DNA from: Celoporthe dispersa
Lineage: Eukaryota; Ascomycota; Sordariomycetes; Diaporthales; Cryphonectriaceae
Assembly (NCBI GenBank): GCA_016584495.1
Contig: WAID01000005.1
Span: forward strand, 496,501-560,500
Direction of reading: 5' to 3'
DNA: 64,000 nt
This document shows positions 21,459 to 30,912 of the stretch, in pieces. The notes beneath the pieces are model-generated. The model saw only the letters and a program-made list of their open reading frames with translations, was not told the DNA's origin and did no database searches. Every line of letters begins with the position of its first letter. Position 1 is the stretch's first letter. Made by a program: the position numbers and the translations under genes.

Positions 21459-24266
21459 TTAATCCTCAAAGAACTGGATGATGTACTTGAAGTCCCGCAC
21501 CCCCAGGCCTCGCCTCGGGTAGCACAGGTAGACTGGCTCCCCGTACGCCCCAAACTTGGACCTGAACTCGCTCTTCTTGTTGAGCTTCAGGCTCTTGGTG
21601 ATGGTGTCGTATGTCCTGGCGAGGAACTTGGCGCGCACCCCGCTCAGGTTGGCCCCCGGTATAAACCTCTCCGACACGCCCGCGCCAAAGGTGACGGGCC
21701 CGCTGACCGCCGCCAGCGCCGTGACGACCGTCGCCTCGATGACGCCCGAGGGCGTGTCCGGGAAGTCGAGCGCCCACTTGACCTGCCAGCCGTGGCGGGG
21801 CGCGAGCTGGGCCAGGACCACCATCGCCATGATGTGCGTCTCCTTCTTGCCGTCCTCCTCGGCCTCCCTCTGGGCCGCAAAGTACCGCCGGTGCTCCACG
21901 TCGACCCACGGCCGGACCTCCGTCAGGTGCACCTGCTTCTTGCCCCCGCGCTTCTCCTTCCACGCCTCGATCTGCTTGTCCGCCCGCGCCCTGAAGTCCT
22001 CGTCCGGCTTGCTGATCTCCTCGATCTTGATGCCCTCGCGCTCGATCTTGCGGGCCTCGCGGCCCTTAGGCCCGCCGGCGTGCTTGTCGGCGTCGACGCG
22101 CTGCTCCTCGACGCAGGTCAGCGTGCGCCAGCCCAGCCTGTGGCCCAGGACGTCTTGGACTGGCTCCGAGACCAGCATCCAGACCGGCGTGAGCTTGAGC
22201 TCCTTCTCGACGAACTTGACAAAGTCCTTGACCACCATGTCGACCTGGGTCGGGTCGCACAGCGGGTCGCCCGTGATCATGGCGAAGCGGTTCTCCTTGG
22301 CAACGTAGCCCACGGCCGCGCCCGTGGTCTTGTGCCGCCAGATCTCGAAGCGCTCGTCGAGCCACGAGGTGTTGGTCGCGTCTCCGTAGTTGGCGATGAG
22401 CTTCTCGAGGGGCCACTCGTCGACGCCCATGGGCCGCACGTGCGTCGTGTCGCACTCCGGGTGAGGGAGGCGGGCAGACCTCTCGGGCAGCGACTTGGGG
22501 TCGCGGTGGTACAGCGTCGCGTAGCGGACGTCGACAAGCTGCAGCGTCCACGCGAGGATGCGCTCGAGGCCCAGGCCGGCACCGCCGTGTGGGGGCGCGC
22601 CCAGGTCGAAGGCCTCGAGGTAGGCCTCCATGCCGTCCTCAACCATGCCGGCCTGGCGCATGTTCTCGCGCAGCTCCGTGGCGTTGTGGATACGCTGCCC
22701 GCCGGAGCACACCTCCTGCCCTCGGATAAAGATGTCAAACGAGTTGGTCCACTTGGGGTCCTCGGGGTCCTTGTGCGTGTAGAAGGGCCGGGCGTTGGCG
22801 GGGAACTTGTCGAGGATGTAGTAGTCCGTCTTGAACTTCTCCTTGACGAGCTCACCGAGGCGGATCTCGTTGGCCGTCGAGAGGTCCTCCTCCTCGACGT
22901 CGAGGCCGTCATCACGCAGCATCTGCAGGCCCTCGGGGAAAGGGAGGATGAGGGTCTCGTCCAGCCAGACGAGGTCGTCGGAGGGCCACCTCTCGCGCAC
23001 GACCTGCAGCTCGGGCATGGAGTGAAGAGTGCGGAAGACCTGTTTCAGGAAGACGTCGACCTGCATCATGACCTCGTGGTAGTCCTTCTGGATGGCCATC
23101 TCGAGGTCGAGGCCCGTATACTCGGTAAGATGGCGCTTGGTGTTGGAGTTTTCGGCGCGGAAGACGGGACCGACCTGAATCAGGATAAACACGACGAGTT
23201 AGCTGTCACACGCCCCATCTGTCGGTCAAGGGCATAGCAAGGGAGGGAGGGACGGGGAAGACAGTCGCCACGTACCTCAAAGACCTTGCCAAAGTCGGCA
23301 GATATGGTCATCTGCTTAGCCAGCTGGGGGCTCTGGGCCAGGAAGGCCCGACGGCCAAAGTAGTTGACCTTGAAGACCTCGGCGCCGCTCTCGGTGGCGG
23401 CGGGCTGCAGCTTGGGGGTCTGGATCTCAATGAAGCTGTCCTTCTCCAGCACCTCGCGGAAGACTCTGGTGATCATGCTGCGGATGCGGAACAGGGCCTG
23501 GTTGGCAGGGTGCCTCAGGTCAAGGATGCGGTTGTTGAGGCGCTGCTGGGTGGTCTCGGGCGGGTCGTAGTTGTCAAAGTTGAGGTCGCGGGCCGGGTTG
23601 ACGAGGTGGATCGAGTAGACGCTGACCTCGAGGTCCTTGTAGGTGGCGCTGCGCACCTCCTGCGGCGGCTTCTGCAGGGCGCCGGTGACCTGGACCAGCG
23701 ACTCGGGCTCGAGGCGCTGCACCCACTTGACGAAGTGCGATGTGTCGTGCTGCAGGACCCCCTGGATGGAGTGGGTCTGGTCGCGGAAGAGGAGGAAGTC
23801 CATGTGCTTGGAGATGTTGCGCTGGTGGTGGATGCGGGCGCGGAAGGTCACCTCGTCGCCCTCCTTCTTGCCCGTGACCTCGGGGATGGTGAGCAGCTCC
23901 TTGGCGGCCGTAACCCAGCCGTAGCGGGCCTGGGTCTCCTCGTCCTCCTCCATCATGGCGAGCTGGTCCTCGAGCTTGCGGCGCTCCTCGATCTCCTCGC
24001 GCTCCTTCTCCTGCCGGATGGCCTTCTCCTCCTTGCGCGCCCGCCTCTCCTCGGTGCGGCGGGTAGCCTTGCCCGAGGCGCCGGTGCTGGCCGTGCTGGA
24101 GGCCGAGGCGGAACGGGCGTGGTCGTCTCCTCCCCCTGCCCAGGCGGCTGAACCTGCTCCTCGAGGCCGAGGGCGACCTCTGTCCGTCGACATTCTTCTC
24201 ATCAATGCCATGGTCGACGCTCGACCTCGGGGAGATGGCGTTGACGAAGTTGTGCAGGGCCGTCAT
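21459..24266 (-). CDS. erdS: Ergosteryl-3-beta-O-L-aspartate synthase (AspRS-DUF2156 fusion, about 901 aa)
   Basis: Two exons on minus, 24266-23276 and 23174-21459, with a 101-bp intron (GTACGT...CAG). The N-terminal charged extension is followed by an OB-fold anticodon-binding domain (about 120-210), then class IIb AspRS catalytic motifs: PVFRAENSNTKRHLTEY (motif 2) and GAGLGLERILAW (motif 3). From about residue 540 the chain continues as a DUF2156 domain (AAVGYVAKENRFAMITGDPL), absent from ordinary AspRS. This exact fusion is known as ErdS: it charges tRNA-Asp and transfers Asp to the ergosterol 3-beta-OH. The ATG at 24266 (MTALHNFVNAISP) needs one G removed from the G5 run at 24132-24136 to reach the main frame; without that, the ATG at 24211 starts an 883-aa form. 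Membrane-associated by function. Confidence 0.93.
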
Positions 24267-24561
24267 GACTGCGGCTCTTGTCTTTCTCTTGTCGCTGTTG
24301 TGGCTGTTGTTCTTCTTCCTGCTGTCTTGTCTGTCTTTTGTGTTCTGGTTCTTCTGTCTATCCAAGGCCGACTCCCGTCTCTAGTTGTTGTCGCTGTTCA
24401 AGCAGGACAAGATGCTTCCCATCTAATGGTAGACAAGATGTTTGTAAGCAGGTAGGTATGAGTATGACTGTGAGTGTACGAGTGCACGAGTGTATACGCA
24501 GGATGGGTATCAAAGGGCAAGGCAAAAGTCAAGAACCAAACCAGGAAGGTGAGATGAGGAA

Positions 24562-24587
24562 TGTGTGTGTGTGTGTGTGTGTGTGTG
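24562..24587 (+). repeat. (TG)13 microsatellite
   Basis: Pure TG dinucleotide tract upstream of erdS. Confidence 0.95.
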
Positions 24588-25781
24588 GAAAAAGGTGGGA
24601 AGACGTTGTGCGGTGGGGAAGGGTGAGTTGTTTTTAAAGGTAAACAGGAGGAGGCTCGGGAGACAGAGAGACGGACAGAGTCATCCATGTACGAGAGGAG
24701 ACATGTACCACTATGGCGTGAGTGTGTGCAAGTGTAAGCAAAAGTACGTATGCATGTACTGTTTGGTACCCAGCAGACAAGACGGCTTTCTCTCGGGTGG
24801 CCAGGGCTGGTGATTTGATACGACGACCGCTGCTTACCATGATCTTAATCTTGTTTTTGCCCCCTCCGTGGTCCATCCAATGCCCCTGCCGACCCTTGCT
24901 TTGTACTGCTCGGTATCTTTTTTTTCTTTCGTCTTTTCTGTGTGTATGGTACACCGCACAAGAAGAAGAAGAAAGAGACAGGCTGTGAGACAGGTGATGA
25001 TGCTGGTGATGGGCTGGTTGGACGTGAATGCTCAGTGTACTCTGGTACGTACCTGGTAGGTAAGAAGAGCCTAGAAGGGGGGAGGAATGTTGTGGGCAGC
25101 CGCGGCCAGCCAGCGGTGGGTCCCATATGACGTTGTTGTGGTGCGCGCGTGTTGACATTAGTTGTGTTTCTGCAGGCACGACAGGCCTCAACCCCCCCTG
25201 GTCTCAAGCGGTTCCTTCCGGCGGGATATGGGGCAGGTTTCTGAGATCGAGAATCGTCGATGAGGCAGTCATGGGCCGCACAACACGGAGCCTTTGGTCC
25301 TGACGATCCATGCGAAAAGTTTTGTTGCGAGACAGAGAGAGAGAGAGGCAACCAGATGCCAGCCCATCATCACCTGACATGCCACGAACACACCGGAATT
25401 CCCGGCTCGAGCAGAGAGACGTTGATGGAACAAGATAGAACATGGCAGCGAGTACGGAGCACATTACCGTGGTATGCGCGAGGTCAATTCATTCAAAATA
25501 AGGCTCATGTAGATAGCTCGAAGAGGTGAGGCACACGCCCTACTAGCCCTCGCCCTTGTCATGGCATATGCGAATGGACGGGGACAGCCATCCTCCCTTC
25601 ACTACTCCTCTCTCCCTCTTCCTCCGCTCTCTCACTCATCGTTACTGGTAGTACACCGTCAGAACTGCCTCGCCTGGTGGCGGTCAGGCGAAGTCGGAAT
25701 ACAAAAACAAGGAAGCAGAACCTCCCAAAACAACGCCAAGGCGGGTTCGGCACATGCATGCTACCGTCGCTAGCCAAGTGT

Positions 25782-25807
25782 TGTGTGTGTGTGTGTGTGT
25801 GTGTGTG
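25782..25807 (+). repeat. (TG)13 microsatellite
   Basis: Second TG tract of the same length in the same intergenic region. Confidence 0.95.
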
Positions 25808-27052
25808 GCATGGCTGGGCTGCTGGGCTAGCAGTAGTGCCGGGCGGGTAACCAGGGCGTGCCAGTTACCCGTCGCCCTTCATAGGGGGGCAGGACCGTGG
25901 CAACGGACCTTCTGCTCCAGGAGCTGCCCTGGCTACCATGGCAGGGTAGCATTAATAGGTGGTCGCGGGCTGGGCTGAAGGAGTGTCTGGGAGAGATGAG
26001 GCGAGAGAAAATACAACTAGCACATGCAGCACGTGGGACAGGACTGGGGGCCAACACTGGTACTTACTATGTAGTGCTGCTAGTTTTGGGGGGTGCCAAG
26101 TGATCCATCGATGTCGTCTCGAGGTTTCCTTCGCTTCGTGCCGAGAGATGACCCCACCATGCGTACTTAGCCAGCCCCTCCTGCCATTGCGCCATACCTT
26201 GTACATAGGTACATATGATGGTGATTGATGATGGTAGCCCCGCGCAGCGCCCCACGCAGACGTCAATCTAACCAGCGCAGCCCACAGAACTGGGAACCTG
26301 TGACGTCAGTCCAGTCCAGCTGCCAACTCCCGCTGCACCTGAGAAGTACGTATTCCCGTAATGCGCACAAGAGTGTCACAGAGTGAAAGGTCGTCAGGGG
26401 TCGAGAATCGTGGTATCTTGGTTACTGTCATGGTTTTCAAATAGTCAGATCTCGTCTAACACGATCCGTGGGTGGCATTCTCAGGGGGAAGACGATCAGC
26501 GGAGGGAGTCTGATGCCGTCTTCCTTGTCAGCTTCCCTTCCTGCAACGCCATGTTCGTGACGAGCTTCCTCTCCTCTGTAATAACAGCAAGAAGAACAGA
26601 AACACCTTGTCCCTCTGGCCTCTTTTGAATAATCCGCCGCCGTTTTAGTGTGTGCCTATTTCTTCTCCTGCGTAATAAAAGAAAGAAAAAAAATACCACC
26701 AAATAACCTGACCATCGTGATCTGAACATGACGTCGTTATCCTCTTGACTTCCCACACGCCCACCTACACGAAGGACTATCAGCGATCTCTCTCCTGTCC
26801 TCTCTCTCTTTCTCTCTCCCTCCCCCTGCATCTCTCATAATCACCGATCTCTGATCCTAATACTCACTACCCGATCAGTGTCGACCTAGAAAGAAGAAAA
26901 AAACAGTTGTCGATCAAGAAATCATCTAGCTCTCCATCCACCGCCACCGCCATCGCCCTCCTGCACTCTAGTCCCTCATTAGCCTCGTCAGCCGACCCAC
27001 AGATTTCAACACACAAAGGGCCTCCCGTCCATCTTAAGGAGACACCGGAAGA

Positions 27053-28777
27053 ATGTCAGAGACCGCCGTCGAGCCTCTGGGCCAGCAGCCCGACCCGCTC
27101 GAGGAGGCCCACGACGCCATCACCGAGCCCTTCACCGACGTCTACCACAACCCCCGAGAGTCCTCCTCCCGTATGGGCCTCGAGGCGCGCGCCTACGCCT
27201 ACAGGGCGGGGGCCTCTCTCGCCTTTGGCATGGGCAACATGGTCAGCCCTGCCGTGCCCTCGCCGCACATGACCGTCTACTTCGACTCGACCTTTTCGAA
27301 ACAGTACAGCGGGAAGGACAAGATACGCGCGTACGTCTGGACACCAGACAGGCCGCCCGTGGGCTCGCGGAAGAGCAGCAGGGAGAGCGTCAAGAGCCTG
27401 AAGAAGGAGGAGAAGAGGGAGAGGAAGGAGGAGAAGAGGCGTCAGAAGAGGGAGAGGAGGGAGAAGAGGGCAGGAGGGGGCGGCGAGGCTACCGCTGAGG
27501 AGGATACCAACGGGCTGAGGCCCCCGCTGTCCCGCCTTTCCACCAAGGCGTCCGTCACCGACGACGAGGCGACCCCTACTGACGACGCTGTTGCCGCCGG
27601 GAAGAAACAAGCAAAGAGGCCGCCCATGATGGCCCGCCTGTCCTCGCGGCTCTCGAACAGGTCCTCAAGGTCCCTCAGGTCAACCCTGTCCAGGTCCAAG
27701 TCCTCGCTGTCCCTGCGCTCCACCCCCTCCGCCTCCCAGGCCGACATCAACCCCATGGACAAGATCCCCCCGCTCCTCACGCCCCAGGCCGACCCGCGGT
27801 CCCGCCGGCCCGCCGTCGTCAACTTCCACGGCGGCGGCTTCGTGCTGGGCCAGGGCACCGACGACGGGCGCTGGGCCATGGCCGTCATGAAGGCGCTGGG
27901 CGCCGTCGTCTTCTCCGTCGAGTACAGGCTGGCGCCGAGCTACCCGTTCCCCACGCCCGTCGAGGACTGCGCCGACGCCGTGCTGCAGATCTGGAGGCGC
28001 GCAGACGAGTTCTGGATCGACCGCGACAGGATCATGGTCTCTGGGTTCTCGGCCGGCGGCACGCTGGCCCTGGCGAGCTGGGTGCTGCTTGCGGACCACA
28101 AGCGGTGGGGGTACGAGGTCAAGCCGGACCCGGACCTCGCCGAGGACATGTCAGCTCTTTCTGTGGGCGACGGCGACGGCACAGCCGCCAGGGGGGAGAG
28201 ATGGGAGCAGGCAGGAGGAGGAGCAGACGAGAGCAGATCCCAGAGTCCCCCAGCCGGCCGGGCTGATGCTCTTCTACCCGCTCCTCGACTGGACGCAGTC
28301 CCGCCCGCGCAAGCGCCTCACCTGCTCCAAGCCCGAGCTCACCCTGGGCCGGACCCTGACGGACCTCTTCGACGCGTCCTACCTCTACCCCTACGAGGAG
28401 GTCAAGTCCCAGCTCGACAACCCCTCCTCTCGCCGGGCCTCATGCCCGACGACCTGCTCGACAGGCTGCCGCCCGTGCAGCTGTGCCTGTGCGAGTACGA
28501 CATGCTGCTCGCCGAGGGCCGACGGTTCTACGAGCGGCTGCAGGCCAGGAAAAAACAGGCCGGCGCCCGCGAGGTCGACGGCGCCAAGCACGCGTGGGAC
28601 AAGCCGAGCGGCCTGTTGTATACCCCGCCCGAGAGCATGGGCACCGAGTATGGCGAGGCGGTGCGGGTCATGGCGGGGTGGATCGGGCGCGAGGAGGGCA
28701 ACGGGAGCGGCGAGGACCTGTCGCAGAGGGAGAGGGAGAGGGAGGAGCAAGGCAGTCTTCGGCACCCGGAGGCCTAA
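27053..28777 (+). CDS. HSL-type alpha/beta hydrolase, candidate ergosteryl-aspartate hydrolase (about 574 aa)
   Basis: Alpha/beta hydrolase of the hormone-sensitive-lipase type: oxyanion-hole motif HGGGF at about 259-263, nucleophile elbow GFSAGG with Ser333, an acid in the EYDMLLAEG block, and the catalytic His in GAKHAW. A basic Lys/Glu/Arg-rich insert lies at about 110-150 and a Ser/Arg-rich stretch at 190-230. The frame needs two changes: one base too many in the G6 run at 28191-28196 (or an intron from GTGGGC 28163 to the CAG ending 28253), and one base too few in the C4 run at 28421-28424. Corrected, it reads AGLMLFYPLLDWT and LSPGLMPDDLLDRLP. Its divergent pairing with erdS makes ErdH, which removes Asp from Erg-Asp, a natural candidate. 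The family alone does not prove it. Confidence 0.78.
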   Translation: MSETAVEPLGQQPDPLEEAHDAITEPFTDVYHNPRESSSRMGLEARAYAYRAGASLAFGMGNMVSPAVPSPHMTVYFDSTFSKQYSGKDKIRAYVWTPDRPPVGSRKSSRESVKSLKKEEKRERKEEKRRQKRERREKRAGGGGEATAEEDTNGLRPPLSRLSTKASVTDDEATPTDDAVAAGKKQAKRPPMMARLSSRLSNRSSRSLRSTLSRSKSSLSLRSTPSASQADINPMDKIPPLLTPQADPRSRRPAVVNFHGGGFVLGQGTDDGRWAMAVMKALGAVVFSVEYRLAPSYPFPTPVEDCADAVLQIWRRADEFWIDRDRIMVSGFSAGGTLALASWVLLADHKRWGYEVKPDPDLAEDMSALSVGDGDGTAARGERWEQAGGGADESRSQSPPAGRADALLPAPRLDAVPPAQAPHLLQARAHPGPDPDGPLRRVLPLPLRGGQVPARQPLLSPGLMPDDLLDRLPPVQLCLCEYDMLLAEGRRFYERLQARKKQAGAREVDGAKHAWDKPSGLLYTPPESMGTEYGEAVRVMAGWIGREEGNGSGEDLSQREREREEQGSLRHPEA

Positions 28778-29650
28778 GATGTCTGTGGAGAGCAGGGAAG
28801 GAGGTTCAATTCCGCGGTATAGACGGTACAGTATAGATCTGCTTGCGGTTTTGTCTCGGAAGATTCCAGAGCACGGAGTCTGGTCTGCGCCGGAGAGCAT
28901 ACAGCGTTCAGAAATAGGTCTAGAAACAGCATCATCGTCTGGGTTTCCCATCTTCTCTGGAGGGGAGAGCCCTTCCCAAGTCTAGAAAGAAAACAAGTTG
29001 CATTTCAACACAGCGAATATGGGTGTTCATTAGGATGAAACGCCAAGTCTCGTGCCGGACTCTTGAGTGGGTGCCACTCACGCAGATTAGCCGGTACACC
29101 CAGGACTACTTTTTTTTTCTTTCTCCCAACTCCCACTCTTGTTCAGCACGTTCTTTTCCGTGCCGTTTACGGAGTGGTCTGTATACCAATCCATCCCCAT
29201 TTTGGGGATCTTGAGGGCCCAGGCCCGCACGAGAGAAGGTGCATCGGATAACTCTGAGGCCACGTTGACGCTCAGCTGCGCAGCCTGCCTTCCGAGAACA
29301 GGGAGGCTCGCCGGACAGGCGTAGCGAGATCCCGGAAGCCGTCATGCCTTCTCACGACCAGTATAACATGATTAAATTACAGGTGATCTGGCTAAATAGC
29401 CAAGGCTTTCCGCGACGGAAGATACATCCTAATATACACGAGGTTCAGTATCAAATAGCAAGGCCGGAGGGTAGCATTCCGATCAGAGGCCTCGGCCATA
29501 AGAGAATCCACCAAAGTGATAGTTATATGTAGATGACCTCGAGCACTTACTTGGTCCCCTCTTATCCTTACTCACCTTGTCTGTATCCTATCGCCTCGCA
29601 CCCCCCCTCAACCCGTGTGTACGTCCATCCAGCCTGAGATCCCTCACACA
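28778..29650. other. Intergenic region
   Basis: Contains the 3' flank of the hydrolase and the promoter of the Cip1-like gene. Short frames only; no motif recognised. Confidence 0.5.
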
Positions 29651-30566
29651 ATGCAGCACCTCCTCCTCCTCCTCCTCCCCCTCGCCCTCGCGGCCGTCCC
29701 AGCCCTCGCCCAGGTCTCGGACGACTTCGAGAGCGGCTGGGACCAGACCACCTGGCCCATCTACGCGCCCGACTGCAACCAGGGCGGCAGCGTGACCCTC
29801 GACAGCACCACGGCGCACAGCGGGAAGAACTCGATCCGGGTGGACGGGGGGAGCGGGTACTGCGGGCATATCTTTTTCGGGACGACGGAGGTGCCGACTG
29901 GAGATGTTTATGTGCGGACCTGGCTGTGAGTTAAAGAGATGCTTTATTATATTTTATTCTAGTTTCTTGCCTGTTCTCTCTCTCTCCTCTTCTAGGTTTA
30001 CCTACAGGAAGGACCCTTTCCTCTCTCATCGTAAACACTGTGACGAGAAGTGGAGGGAGACACGAGCACATGACCGCTGACATCCTCGTCCTCTCCTCTC
30101 GGCCTCCAGAAAAGCAACCACGGCCCTGGGCTCCGACCACGTATCCTTCATAACCCACCCTGACGCCGCCCAAGGAACCAACAAGCACCTCCGCATAGGC
30201 GGCCAGTCCTCCATCCTCATGTACAACCGCGAGTCCGACGACGCTACCCTGCCTGACCTGAGCCCCGCCGGCATCGCCACCTCCGAGGCCCTGCCGACGG
30301 GCGAGTGGGTGTGTTTCGAGTACCACCTCGGCACGGACGGGACCATCGAGACGTGGTTGGGAGGGGACGCGATTGCCGGGCTGGCTGTGGGCCCCGGCAT
30401 CACGAATGCGAACGATGCGGGGTGGACGAGGGAGACGTATGTTCCTGATATCACGGGTGTGTACTTTGGGTGGGAGAGTTATTCGGGCGGGACGAATACG
30501 TTCTGGTATGATGATGTTGCTGTTGCGTCGACGAGGGTGGGCTGCAATGCGACTGCTGCGAGATGA
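29651..30566 (+). CDS. Cip1-like secreted protein without CBM1 (243 aa)
   Basis: Two exons, 29651-29925 and 30110-30566, with a 184-bp intron (GTGAGT...CAG). Residues 1-20 are a Leu-rich signal peptide (MQHLLLLLLPLALAAVPALA). The mature part is a beta-jelly-roll of the Trichoderma reesei Cip1 type: DDFESGWDQTTWPI near its start, then CGHIFFGTTEVPTGDVYVR, HLRIGGQSS, YNRESDDATLPDLSP, EYHLGTDGTIETWL and, at the end, DDVAVASTRVGC. Cip1 is co-induced with cellulases and resembles polysaccharide lyases. T. reesei Cip1 has a linker and a C-terminal CBM1; here the protein stops soon after the jelly-roll. Extracellular; probably acts on plant or microbial polysaccharide. Confidence 0.88.
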
Positions 30567-30862
30567 TGTTGGCGACGAGGTAGATGGCCACACCGCTCAT
30601 GTCGGTGGGGCTTCAAGAAGATGAATATAAAGTATCCATGGAGAACCCGTATATAACGTAAATGGAAAGCAATACCGCAAAGCAAAAAAGGTCAACCCCA
30701 AATTTGGTAGTTTTTTTCCTGTCCGTGAAAGATTCCTTCTCTCTCACACCAGAGCGCCGCTCAAATGCTGCTTCATCTTCATCTCCAGGTCTAACATCTT
30801 GTATTCCAACTTCTCTTCGTGACCTCCTCATCTCGTCCCGTCTCTGAAATCCTCTGACAGCT

Positions 30863-30894
<32 letters not shown>

Positions 30895-30912
30895 GCCCAC
30901 ACATATCCTGCT
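30567..30912. other. Convergent spacer with a CT tract
   Basis: 3' flanks of the Cip1-like gene and the transporter. Contains the CT microsatellite at 30862-30894 and no gene. Confidence 0.55.
30862..30894 (+). repeat. CT-rich microsatellite
   Basis: CT dinucleotide tract with one T interruption, just beyond the stop of the transporter gene. Confidence 0.9.

Larger units (their letters stand above)
24267..27052. other. Divergent 2.8-kb intergenic region between erdS and the hydrolase
   Basis: It holds the two divergent promoters. No convincing gene: the open frames are short and low in complexity. It contains two TG microsatellites, a short GA tract near 25340 and long pyrimidine tracts just before the hydrolase start. 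It is unusually long for a filamentous ascomycete promoter pair. Confidence 0.55.

Noticed and set aside
21381..23237. Long open frame on plus opposite ErdS (about 618 codons)
   Set aside because: It lies antisense to conserved AspRS-DUF2156 coding sequence, is Leu/Val/Asp/Arg-rich with no domain, and is the expected by-product of high GC at third codon positions.
28810..28830. GGTTCAATTCC as a tRNA T-loop
   Set aside because: No acceptor stem or anticodon arm in the surrounding 70 bases.
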